Source: Prescottella soli (GTDB lineage Bacteria > Actinomycetota > Actinomycetes > Mycobacteriales > Mycobacteriaceae). Taken from it: 64,000 nucleotides of DNA. The DNA lies in the NCBI RefSeq assembly GCF_040024445.1, contig NZ_CP157276.1, positions 1,612,001 through 1,676,000 of the forward strand, read 5' to 3'. The translations under genes and the position numbers were made by a program. This document shows positions 1-7,825 of this stretch, in pieces. Positions within the stretch are counted from its first letter, which is position 1. Each line of letters starts with the position of its first letter. The notes beneath the pieces are model-generated. The model ran no database searches, was not told where the DNA came from, and worked only from the letters and a program-made list of their open reading frames with translations.

Positions 1-863
1 TCGTCGTCATCCTTGTGCGTCTGCGCATCGAATGCCTGCGTCGGTGCGCCGGTCGCGTCCGCTGCCGGTGCGCCGGACGATTCGCCGGGCTGCGGGGTCT
101 GCGGGGTCTGCGGGGTCTGCGGGGTCTGCGGCTGAGTCGACGGTGCCGGCGACTGCTGCGGCATGTGCTGCGTCGGCTGCTGCGCCTGGTACGCCTGGAA
201 CTGCCCGTACCCGGCCGTCGGCTGCTGCGGGTAGCCCTGCGGCGTCTGCGCGGACTGGCCGTAGCCGGGCATCTGCTGCTGGTAGCCCTGCGGGGCGCCG
301 TAGCCCTGGGGCGTGCCGTAGCCCTGCTGCGGGGCCTGGGGGTTGTATCCCTGCGGGTGGCCGTACGCGGTCGGGTGGACGTGGGTGCGAGACGGGCGCG
401 GCTGCGGCATCTTGACGATGTCCGCGCCGAACAGGAACACGGCGACCGCGATCACCGCCTGGACGAACGAGAGGACCAGGATCGCGATCCCGCCGCCGGC
501 GAGGCTGCCGCCCCCGGGCAGGCTCAGCATGAAGACGAACGACACGAGAAAGCCCACCACCGACGCGACCGCTGCCGGAGCGGTGTGTTCCTGCTTGGGC
601 AGCAGCGACAGCCCGGCGAGCAGACCGCCGGTCAACAGGAACGCCAGCGGGAGCGCACCACCGCTCTCGAATGCGTCCTGCGTGAACGAGAATCCGAAGC
701 CGACGGTGGTCGAGTTCTCGACGTACGGGGAGAACCCGAGCAGGAAATTCACGACGCCGAGTGTGAGGACGCCGAGTCCGAGATAGAACGACAGCCCCTT
801 CGTCCCGTCCGTGCTCGGGGCGTGCGAAGGCTGCCCGTAGGACCCTCCGTCGGTGTAAGTCAT
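1..863 (-). CDS. DUF5336 (34 kDa antigen-like) membrane protein, 3' end missing
   Basis: No stop codon is reached before the left edge, so the C-terminus is off the window (287 codons visible). The N-terminal half holds four hydrophobic segments near residues 22-46, 68-90, 98-118 and 126-148. After residue 150 the protein turns into a soluble Pro/Gln/Gly/Tyr-rich tail with many PQGY-type motifs and a run of PQT units. This layout is that of the actinobacterial DUF5336 family, which includes the mycobacterial 34 kDa antigen-like Rv0954; function unknown. The ATG at 863 has a GAGGAG ribosome binding site 6 bases upstream. Its position beside sucCD agrees with mycobacterial gene order. Confidence 0.8.
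   Translation of the reverse strand, partial: MTYTDGGSYGQPSHAPSTDGTKGLSFYLGLGVLTLGVVNFLLGFSPYVENSTTVGFGFSFTQDAFESGGALPLAFLLTGGLLAGLSLLPKQEHTAPAAVASVVGFLVSFVFMLSLPGGGSLAGGGIAILVLSFVQAVIAVAVFLFGADIVKMPQPRPSRTHVHPTAYGHPQGYNPQAPQQGYGTPQGYGAPQGYQQQMPGYGQSAQTPQGYPQQPTAGYGQFQAYQAQQPTQHMPQQSPAPSTQPQTPQTPQTPQTPQPGESSGAPAADATGAPTQAFDAQTHKDDD
92..127. repeat. Four 9-bp tandem repeats in a coding tail
   Basis: Four perfect copies of GCGGGGTCT follow one another. On the minus strand they encode repeated Pro-Gln-Thr in the DUF5336 protein tail. The unit length is a multiple of three, so copy number can change without breaking the frame. Confidence 0.9.
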
Positions 864-945
864 GTCTGCTCCTCGTCGAGAAATCGCAACGCCATGAACG
901 CTACCCTCAGTTCGGCGCAGCCAAGTGATCGATGACCGCCGGCGC

Positions 946-2364
946 TCACGCCTGCGCGATCCGTCCGGAACCGAGCGCATCGACCAGTGCCGCATGGTCG
1001 CCCGCGTTGCGATCCGCGTATGCGCGGGCGAAAGCGGTGACGGCCTCGTCGAATCCGGACCCCGATCCCAGATACGCGGCGATCGTGACCCGATCACCGG
1101 AACGGGCATGAGCCTGGGCGAGCACTCGCCCGCACAGTCGGCCGTACATCTCCATACCGGACGGCGTCATCGACTCGACCGACGCGGACGCCTTGGCGTC
1201 GCGCAGTTGACGGAGGTAGTAGTCCCGGCGCACCCCGTCCAACCCCTCACCCTGCTGCCAGCCGAGGAAGATGTCGCTCGCCGCCTGCATCACCCGCTGC
1301 CCGCCGACGACCCGTCGACCCTCGCATGGGTAGGACGGGCCGTCGAGATACCGCGAGAGCACCGACCGTTCCACCTCCTTGGCCTGCAGGATCAGCGGAT
1401 CGTCGTCGTCCGCACCGCGCATCAGCAGGATCCAGCAGCGGGTGCCGACGCTGCCCACCCCGACGACTTTCCGTGCCGCCTGGACGAACTCGTACTGTCC
1501 GAAGGGGACCTCGCTCGCGTGGTGCAGCGTGGCCCGGTACTCGTCGAGCCGAGTCCGGAATTCGCGGTACATCGCGTCTGCGTCCTCGTCGGCGAAGACC
1601 TCCTCGATCGGCACGATCAGCGGCGGTCGGCTGACGATCCGACGGCGACCGTCCACCACAGCCGTGAGCTTTTCCAACGCCTGCAAACTGCCGTAGCGCC
1701 AAGACTTCTCGACAGTTTTTCGGCTGGTCCTGCGCGTCGTCGAATCGAGCTCGTCGCGCAGTTGCGCCAGCTCGGTCGTCGGGTCGACGTGCGCGTACCA
1801 GACCGCCAGATTGCCCTGGCCCGCCTGGCTGATCATGGTCTCCCGGTACTCGGCGACGCAGGCGCGGGTGATGCGTGAGCGACGCTTCTCGCCGAATCCG
1901 ATCTGCCGAGCCGCGACCTCGACGCTCGTGACCAAACGTTTGACGTCCCAATCGAAGGGGCCCGGATAGGTCTCGTCGAAATCGTTGAGGTCGAACGCAA
2001 GTCGACGTTCCGGCGTCGCGAAGATCCCGAAGTTGCCGAGATGGGCGTCCCCGCACAGCTGCACCCGCAGGCCCGTGTCCGGCGCGCGCGAGAGGTCGTG
2101 GGCCATGACGAGCGCCGACCCGCGCAGGAAGGTGAACGGCGTCGTGGCCATTCGCGAGTACCGCACCGGCACGAGATCGGGAACCCGGGTCCGCGCCTGG
2201 TCGGCGAGCAGGCCGAGCGGGTCGCGGGCCGCGTCGGGGCCGATGTCGGCGAGCGTATCGAACGGCACGCGTCGGCGTGCCTCCTTCCCGCAGCGCGCTC
2301 GGTCGGTCCGGCTGGGAAATTGGACTACGTCGGTCATGGCGCCCCGCCTCGGCTCGGTCGGCAC
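946..2364 (-). CDS. DUF2252 family protein (kinase-like fold)
   Basis: A 472-residue cytosolic protein. GDAHLGNFG (residues 105-113) followed by a DLNDFDET block (125-132) is the hallmark of DUF2252, a family with a protein-kinase/aminoglycoside-phosphotransferase-like fold; GDAH-type and NDFD-type motifs resemble its catalytic and metal-binding loops. No substrate is known and no membrane segment is seen. The GTG at 2364 has a GACAAT -10-like hexamer 6 bases upstream, suggesting a leaderless start; an ATG at 2340 is the alternative. It diverges from the YigZ-family gene at 2420. Confidence 0.8.
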   Translation of the reverse strand: MPTEPRRGAMTDVVQFPSRTDRARCGKEARRRVPFDTLADIGPDAARDPLGLLADQARTRVPDLVPVRYSRMATTPFTFLRGSALVMAHDLSRAPDTGLRVQLCGDAHLGNFGIFATPERRLAFDLNDFDETYPGPFDWDVKRLVTSVEVAARQIGFGEKRRSRITRACVAEYRETMISQAGQGNLAVWYAHVDPTTELAQLRDELDSTTRRTSRKTVEKSWRYGSLQALEKLTAVVDGRRRIVSRPPLIVPIEEVFADEDADAMYREFRTRLDEYRATLHHASEVPFGQYEFVQAARKVVGVGSVGTRCWILLMRGADDDDPLILQAKEVERSVLSRYLDGPSYPCEGRRVVGGQRVMQAASDIFLGWQQGEGLDGVRRDYYLRQLRDAKASASVESMTPSGMEMYGRLCGRVLAQAHARSGDRVTIAAYLGSGSGFDEAVTAFARAYADRNAGDHAALVDALGSGRIAQA

Positions 2365-2419
2365 CGCACCATTGTCTCCCCGCTACGTGGCCGGGACACG
2401 AGAACAGGGAAGATGAAGC

Positions 2420-3049
2420 ATGTCTTTCACGCTGCCCGCCGGTTCCGACGTCGTCGTGGAGACCGAGGTGAAGCACTCCCGGTTCATCGCGGCGCTGCGG
2501 CGGGTCGACACCCCGGCCGAGGCGCACGAGTTCGTCGACGAGCAGCGACGGCTGTATCCCGACGCGCGGCACCATTGCTGGGCATTCGTCACCGGCAACG
2601 AGCCCTCGGACCGGGCCGAGCGGTCCAGCGACGACGGCGAGCCCGGCGGGACGGCCGGGGTGCCGATGCTCCAGGTGCTGCGGGCGCGGGAACTGGTCGA
2701 CGTGGCGGCCGTCGTCACGCGCTACTTCGGCGGCATCAAACTCGGCGCGGGCGGACTGGTGCGCGCCTACTCGGGGGCGGTGGCGGTTGCCGCGGATGCC
2801 GCACAGCCGACACTGCTCAGCCGTGAGCGCCTCGAACTGCTGTCCCTCGACGTCGGGCACGGCACCGCGGGCAGGATCGAGGCCGAGCTCCGCGGCCGCG
2901 GGATCGCCGTCGTCGACACCGCGTACGGCGCCGAGGTCACCTTCACTCTCGCGACGAAGGACCCGGAGCGGCTGGCCGCAGTCGTCGCCGAGCTCACCGC
3001 CGGCACCAGCGAACTCACACCGGCAGGCGTCCGGTGGGTCGACGTGTGA
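2420..3049 (+). CDS. YigZ/IMPACT family protein
   Basis: A 209-residue member of the YigZ (UPF0029/IMPACT) family, of uncertain role (proposed RNA or translation-factor binding). The N-terminal domain has KHSRFIA (18-24), HHCWAFV (51-57), SDDGEPGGTAG (70-80) and RYFGGIKLGAGGLVRAYSGA (101-120), all typical. The C-terminal 65 residues match the ferredoxin-like DUF1949 domain. An AGGGAAG sequence lies 8 bases before the ATG. It converges on sucD across a strong hairpin. Confidence 0.9.
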   Translation: MSFTLPAGSDVVVETEVKHSRFIAALRRVDTPAEAHEFVDEQRRLYPDARHHCWAFVTGNEPSDRAERSSDDGEPGGTAGVPMLQVLRARELVDVAAVVTRYFGGIKLGAGGLVRAYSGAVAVAADAAQPTLLSRERLELLSLDVGHGTAGRIEAELRGRGIAVVDTAYGAEVTFTLATKDPERLAAVVAELTAGTSELTPAGVRWVDV

Positions 3050-3055
3050 AACGCC

Positions 3056-3103
3056 GAACGGCGCCCGCAACCGGACGAAACGTCCTGGCTGCGAGCGCCG
3101 TTC
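3056..3103. terminator. Bidirectional terminator between yigZ-like gene and sucD
   Basis: An imperfect long inverted repeat: GAACGGCGC...GGACG pairs with CGTCC...GCGCCGTTC around an AAA loop. It starts 6 bases after the YigZ-family stop and lies 45 bases beyond the sucD stop, so it can serve both convergent genes. Confidence 0.65.
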
Positions 3104-3148
3104 GTGAGATCCCAGAGTGAGCGCTGCGAGCGCCCACCGCACAGCGGA

Positions 3149-4051
3149 TCAGAGGTTCTTCAGGATCTCCCGGGCGAGAGCCGCGGTCTCGGACGGCGTC
3201 TTGCCGACCTTGACGCCGGCCGCCTCGAGGGCGTCCTTCTTGGCCTGCGCGGTGCCCGAGGAACCGGAGACGATGGCGCCGGCGTGGCCCATGGTCTTGC
3301 CCTCGGGAGCGGTGAAGCCCGCCACGTAGCCGACGACCGGCTTGGTGACGTTGGCCTTGATGTAGTCAGCGGCGCGCTCCTCGGCGTCGCCACCGATCTC
3401 ACCGATCATCACGATCAGCTTGGTCTCGGGATCCTTCTCGAACGCCTCGATGGCGTCGATGTGGGTGGTGCCGATGACCGGGTCGCCGCCGATGCCGATG
3501 GCGGTCGAGAAGCCGTACTCACGCAGCTCGAACATCATCTGGTAGGTCAGGGTGCCCGACTTGGAGACCAGGCCGACCGGGCCCTTGCCCGCGATGTTCG
3601 CCGGGGTGATGCCGACGAGGGCCTCCTCCGGGGTGATGATGCCCGGGCAGTTGGGGCCGATGATGCGGGTCTTGTTGCCCTTCTCCACGTTGTAGGCCCA
3701 CGCGTAAGCGGAGTCCTGCACCGGGATGCCCTCGGTGATGACCACGAGCAGCGGGATCTCCGCGTCGATGGCCTCGACGATGGCGTCCTTCGAGAAGGCC
3801 GGGGGAACGAACGCGATCGAGACGTCCGCGCCGGTCTCCTTCATGGCCTCGGCGACGGTCGCGAAGACCGGCAGCTCGACCTGGTTGCCGTCCTTGTCGG
3901 TGTGCGAGACCGTGGTGCCGGCCTTGCGGGCGTTGACGCCACCGACGACCTGGGTGCCGGCCTTGAGCATCAGCGCGGTGTGCTTGGTGCCCTCGCCGCC
4001 AGTGATGCCCTGGACGATGACCTTGGAGTCCTTGGTCAGGAAGATAGCCAT
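3149..4051 (-). CDS. sucD: Succinyl-CoA synthetase alpha subunit
   Basis: A 300-residue TCA-cycle enzyme subunit that, with SucC, interconverts succinyl-CoA and succinate plus ATP/GTP. The CoA-binding Rossmann domain is N-terminal (VQGITGGEG, 13-21). GPNCPG (132-137), SKSGTLTY (163-170) and IGIGGDPV (185-192) are family blocks. The phosphorylated histidine is in GHAGAIVSG at residue 256. The length is standard. It starts 15 bases after the sucC stop and is surely co-transcribed with it. Confidence 0.98.
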   Translation of the reverse strand: MAIFLTKDSKVIVQGITGGEGTKHTALMLKAGTQVVGGVNARKAGTTVSHTDKDGNQVELPVFATVAEAMKETGADVSIAFVPPAFSKDAIVEAIDAEIPLLVVITEGIPVQDSAYAWAYNVEKGNKTRIIGPNCPGIITPEEALVGITPANIAGKGPVGLVSKSGTLTYQMMFELREYGFSTAIGIGGDPVIGTTHIDAIEAFEKDPETKLIVMIGEIGGDAEERAADYIKANVTKPVVGYVAGFTAPEGKTMGHAGAIVSGSSGTAQAKKDALEAAGVKVGKTPSETAALAREILKNL

Positions 4052-4066
4052 TGTTGTGTGTGTCCC

Positions 4067-5236
4067 TTACTTCGCTGCGAAGGCGAGCTCGGCAGCCTTG
4101 TCGGCAGCCTCGTCCATGGTTGCGACGACCGTCACCAGCGGGTGGTTGGCCTCGGCGAGGATGCGACGACCCTCTTCGACGTTGTTGCCGTCCAGGCGCA
4201 CGACGAGCGGCTTGTTGGCCTCGTCGCCCAGGGTCTCGAGCGCGCCGACGATGCCGTTGGCAACGGCGTCACACGCGGTGATGCCACCGAAGACGTTGAC
4301 GAAGACGCTCTTGACCTGCGCGTCGTTCAGGATGACGTCCAGGCCGGCAGCCATGACGGCAGCCGAGGCGCCGCCACCGATGTCGAGGAAGTTGGCGGGC
4401 TTGACGTTGCCGTGCTTCTCGCCCGCGTAGGCGACGACGTCCAGGGTCGACATGACCAGGCCGGCGCCGTTACCGATGATTCCGACCTCGCCGTCGAGCT
4501 TGACGTAGTTGAGGTCGTTCTCCTTGGCCTTGAGCTCGAGGGGATCGGTGGCGTCACGATCCTCGAAAGCCTCGTGGCCGGGCTGACGGAACGCCGCGTT
4601 CTCGTCCAGCGTCACCTTGCCGTCGAGGGCCAGGATCTGGTCGTCGGGCGTACGGACGAGCGGGTTGACCTCGACCAGGAGAGCGTCTTCCTTGATGAAG
4701 ACCTCCCACAGCTTCTGGATCGTGTTGGCCGCGGCGTCGAGCACCTCGGCGGGCAGCTTGCCGGCCTCTGCGATGCTGCGCGCGAACGCGAGGTCGACAC
4801 CCTTGACAGCGTCAACGGGGATCTTCGCGAGAGCGTCGGGGTTCTCCTCGGCGGTGACCTCGATCTCGACGCCACCCTCGACCGAGCACATGGCCAGGTA
4901 GGTGCGGTTGGTGCGGTCGAGCAGGAAGGAGATGTAGTACTCCTCAGCGATGTCGCTCGCCTCTGCGACCAGCAGCTTCTTGACGACGTGACCCTTGATG
5001 TCCAGGCCCAGGATCGCCTCGGCGTTCGCCTGCGCGGCGTCCGCGTCGGGCGAGTACTTCACGCCACCGGCCTTGCCGCGGCCACCGACCTTGACCTGCG
5101 CCTTGACCATGACCGGCTTGCCGATTTCCTCCGCGATCTCGCGGGCACCGGCGACAGTGTCGGTAACACGGCCGGCCGACGTCGGCACGTCATGCTTGGC
5201 GAAGAGTTCCTTCGCCTGGTATTCGAAGAGATCCAT
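4067..5236 (-). CDS. sucC: Succinyl-CoA synthetase beta subunit
   Basis: A 389-residue nucleotide- and succinate-binding subunit of succinyl-CoA synthetase. It opens with the typical [15 protein letters not shown] block, followed by an ATP-grasp domain ([17 protein letters not shown] near 43-59) and the C-terminal ligase domain with [12 protein letters not shown] and FLDIGGGAS. First gene of sucCD. No strong Shine-Dalgarno is seen at the ATG (GGTGAG lies about 4 bases upstream). A perfect palindrome about 95 bases upstream may be an operator. Confidence 0.98.
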   Translation of the reverse strand: MDLFEYQAKELFAKHDVPTSAGRVTDTVAGAREIAEEIGKPVMVKAQVKVGGRGKAGGVKYSPDADAAQANAEAILGLDIKGHVVKKLLVAEASDIAEEYYISFLLDRTNRTYLAMCSVEGGVEIEVTAEENPDALAKIPVDAVKGVDLAFARSIAEAGKLPAEVLDAAANTIQKLWEVFIKEDALLVEVNPLVRTPDDQILALDGKVTLDENAAFRQPGHEAFEDRDATDPLELKAKENDLNYVKLDGEVGIIGNGAGLVMSTLDVVAYAGEKHGNVKPANFLDIGGGASAAVMAAGLDVILNDAQVKSVFVNVFGGITACDAVANGIVGALETLGDEANKPLVVRLDGNNVEEGRRILAEANHPLVTVVATMDEAADKAAELAFAAK

Positions 5237-5329
5237 CTGCTCACCGTCTCGTCTGCGTTGACGCCCGCTCAGGGGTAGGAGCGGGTCCGTGTCGGACTTT
5301 AACTAGTTCAATCAATCGACTATCGCCCG

Positions 5330-5346
5330 CCCACATGCTATGTGGG
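5330..5346. promoter_or_regulatory. Palindrome upstream of sucCD
   Basis: CCCACAT-GCT-ATGTGGG, a perfect 7-bp inverted repeat with a 3-base centre, in an unusually AT-rich stretch (5297-5350) 94-110 bases before the sucC ATG. The position suits an operator for sucCD or for the 3' end of the neighbouring membrane gene. No regulator can be named from the sequence. Confidence 0.4.
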
Positions 5347-5380
5347 ATATGTCACGCGACGACAGCCGTCGATGCACGCC

Positions 5381-6510
5381 TCAACGACGGTCGCGGCGCC
5401 CGACGAGCGCCGCGCTCACCGCGAGGAGCACTACCGCAAGGATTGCAGGTGCTGCGCCGGAGGCAACGACCGGATCCGTCAGACGCCCCGCGGACAACGG
5501 CCACGCGAGCACGTGGAGGGCTGCGACGACGGTCGCACCGACCAGGAGCGCCGCCCCGCGCGCCGGCCGCGCACCCATCGCGACCAGCACCGCGACGACG
5601 ATCGCGACCACCGACAGCACCTGCCCCCACGCGTCCCAGCCCCACGGCAGGCGACCGAGCGCGGCCGCGGTGCCGTCGCTTCCCTGGTACAGCGGCAGCG
5701 CGTATCCGAGCACGGTCACGACGGCGGCGGCCGCCCCGACGCCCAGCAGTCGCTGCGGGGGATCGTGCGGCTCCGACGTATCGATGTCGTCACGTTCGAC
5801 CGCGCCCGCGATTCCTGTCAGGACGCCGGCACCGACCGCCGCGACGACCGCGAACGTGACGACGATGCTGCCCACCCCCAGTTTAACGCGATGATTCCGG
5901 CCACCACGGCGCACACGTGCCCCGCGAGGACGAGTGCGGCACCGGGACCGGCCTCGATTCCGCCGGCCGTCACGGGACGGAACAGCTCGAGCCGGTTGGC
6001 ATCGATCGGGCCGGTCCACAGCTGCACGTCCATCACGCACAACCCGGCCGAGACGAGGCCGGCCCCAACGAGCAGCGCGGCTCCCGCCGGCGACCGCCGC
6101 ACGGCGAGGATCCCGGCCACGACGGGAACGGACAGCGCGAGGACCACTGCAACGACGGCGGCCGTGCCGACTGCCGGAATCCGCGTCCCGTCGGATGCGG
6201 AGCGGGCGACCGAACCGAGAGTTCCTGCGGCGACCGCGAGCGCGCCGACAGTGGCGAGCGCCACGGCCACGTACGGCAGCAGCCCGGGGCCGGCGTCACC
6301 GCGCCCCGCCGGCCGGTCGGTCGGTCGTTTTCCGGTGGGCTCGATCACTTCGGGGGCCGCGCGCAATTCGGTTGGGGAATCCACCCGCGCGACGGTATCG
6401 GGTGCGCGACCGATCGTCGGTCGAACCGGAATGTCGGCCGCGGATATACGAGTTGTAACACCGCGGGGCCGTCCCGATATATGAACGAGACCATTTGGGA
6501 TGTTCGGCAT
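5381..6510 (-). pseudogene. Polytopic membrane protein gene split by a frameshift
   Basis: Two overlapping minus-strand frames (6510 to 5818 and the frame ending at 5381) each encode half of an apparent 9-helix membrane protein. The first half has a charged 75-residue N-terminus and four hydrophobic helices, then runs into a Ser/Arg tail after ALNWG. The second frame continues with VGSIVVTF and five more helices. Adding one G to the GGGGG tract at about 5873-5881 joins them cleanly, giving LNWGVGSIVV. Either a real inactivating deletion or a sequencing error; a coupled two-gene arrangement is less likely. No known family recognised. It lies between sucC and the M23 gene. Confidence 0.6.
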
Positions 6511-6590
6511 CCGCCCAGCTCACGCTGTGACGCCAGTCACATCTCCCGTTTCGTCCGGTCTTACGGGTTGCTCCCCTGCAACCGTTTCGT

Positions 6591-6643
6591 TACCGTCGCC
6601 AGGGTCTAAGTCACAGGCAGGTCACGGGCAGGAGGACGGAAGG
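6591..6643 (+). promoter_or_regulatory. Promoter and ribosome binding site of the M23 peptidase gene
   Basis: A TACCGT -10-like hexamer (6591-6596), then GGAGG at 6631 and GGAAGG at 6638-6643, the latter 4 bases before the ATG at 6648. This supports the longer start of the downstream gene and a 5' leader of about 45 bases. Confidence 0.4.
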
Positions 6644-6647
6644 GCAC

Positions 6648-7748
6648 ATGCGCCACCGCACTCAGTTCACCGCCAGCCGTTTTGTGAATCAACACGCTGA
6701 CCCGGAAGCCTCCAGGTTCCCGGCTGCGGCAGATCACGAGTTCGAGCGTTGCAATCCAGCAGCGGAGCCGTCTCCGGTCAAGCTGTCGGAACGGGCGGAC
6801 GGCGTCGCAACCAACTATCCGACGCCCTCGGGGGTTCGTTACCCCGAGGCGGAAGGTTCTGAGATTCGTAGCGCCATGTTCCACAGTTCCAAGCCCCAGA
6901 ATCACCACGACGCCGTCGACACCGACGAGCCGCCAACCGAGTTCTTCACCCCCGCGGGGACGATCGATCCGACAGCCGATGTCGTCGCTCCCCGCCGCGG
7001 CGGCCAGCACCGCCTCCCCGCTCCCCCCTCCGCCCTCAAGGGCCGCGCCGCCGTCATCGCGGTCGCCGCCGGCGCAGTCGTCGCCGCAGGCCAGGCAGCC
7101 ACCAACGGCCCGGCCGACAATGCCGACCACTCCGAGGTCGAACTCACCGCTTCCGGCTCCGTCGCCGCCACCGCCGTTCCGCAGGCCGCCCAGTTCAGCG
7201 ACGTCGCACAGACCTCCTCCGACAGCTCGGCACCGCAGGTCCTCGCCGTCGCGAGCCCGACCGATCTGGGCCAGTTCTCGAACCTCCTCGCCAAGGGCCA
7301 GCGCTTCAGCGAGGAGCGCGCCGCCCGCGAGGCCGCCGCCCGCCGCCCGCTGTTCGCGCTGCCCGCCCACGGCACCTACACGTCGTCGTTCGGCTCCCGC
7401 TGGGGCACGCTGCACGCCGGTGTCGACATCGCCAACGCCATCGGCACCCCGATCTACGCGGTGGCCGACGGCCAGGTCATCGACTCCGGCCCGGCCTCCG
7501 GCTTCGGCATGTGGGTCCGCCTCCTGCACTCCGACGGCACCATCACCGTGTACGGCCACATCGACACCACTCTGGTCACGGTCGGCCAGAAGGTCATGGC
7601 CGGCGACCAGATCGCCACGATGGGCAACCGCGGCTTCTCTACCGGCCCGCACCTCCACTTCGAGGTCCATCTCGCCGGCGAGAACAAGATCGATCCGATT
7701 CCGTGGCTCGCGACCCGGGGCATCAGCCTCGGCGTCGAGCAGCCCTGA
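6648..7748 (+). CDS. M23 family peptidoglycan metallopeptidase
   Basis: A 366-residue predicted cell-wall endopeptidase, likely membrane-anchored. One hydrophobic segment (about 131-149) follows a long polar N-terminus. The C-terminal LytM/M23 domain has the zinc motifs HAGVD (His 256) and HLHFE (335-339). Equivalent position to mycobacterial Rv0950c beside uvrD1 and sucC. The first 76 codons have clearly lower third-position GC than the rest and contain a perfect hairpin (CCTCGGGG/CCCCGAGG, about 6831-6849), so translation might instead begin at the ATG at 6876; the better Shine-Dalgarno favours 6648. Confidence 0.9.
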   Translation: MRHRTQFTASRFVNQHADPEASRFPAAADHEFERCNPAAEPSPVKLSERADGVATNYPTPSGVRYPEAEGSEIRSAMFHSSKPQNHHDAVDTDEPPTEFFTPAGTIDPTADVVAPRRGGQHRLPAPPSALKGRAAVIAVAAGAVVAAGQAATNGPADNADHSEVELTASGSVAATAVPQAAQFSDVAQTSSDSSAPQVLAVASPTDLGQFSNLLAKGQRFSEERAAREAAARRPLFALPAHGTYTSSFGSRWGTLHAGVDIANAIGTPIYAVADGQVIDSGPASGFGMWVRLLHSDGTITVYGHIDTTLVTVGQKVMAGDQIATMGNRGFSTGPHLHFEVHLAGENKIDPIPWLATRGISLGVEQP

Positions 7749-7770
7749 CGCTCGATCCCACAGTCACGAA

Positions 7771-7814
7771 AAACGCCTGCGGGCCACGCGATTTCGCGTG
7801 GCCCGCAGGCGTTT
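7771..7814. terminator. Bidirectional terminator between M23 gene and pcrA
   Basis: A perfect 20-bp stem (7771-7790 with 7795-7814) closed by the loop ATTT, beginning with AAA and ending in TTT. It lies between two convergent genes and can terminate both. Confidence 0.9.
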
Positions 7815-7825
7815 GTGCTGCGACG

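Noticed and set aside
3104-5278. 724-codon plus-strand open frame opposite sucC-sucD
   Set aside because: A shadow of the two minus-strand genes caused by high GC at third positions; its product matches no family and the opposite frames are unmistakable SucC and SucD.
6511-6880. c-di-AMP (ydaO-type) riboswitch upstream of the M23 gene
   Set aside because: Such riboswitches precede some actinobacterial wall hydrolases, but the conserved core blocks are not found here.
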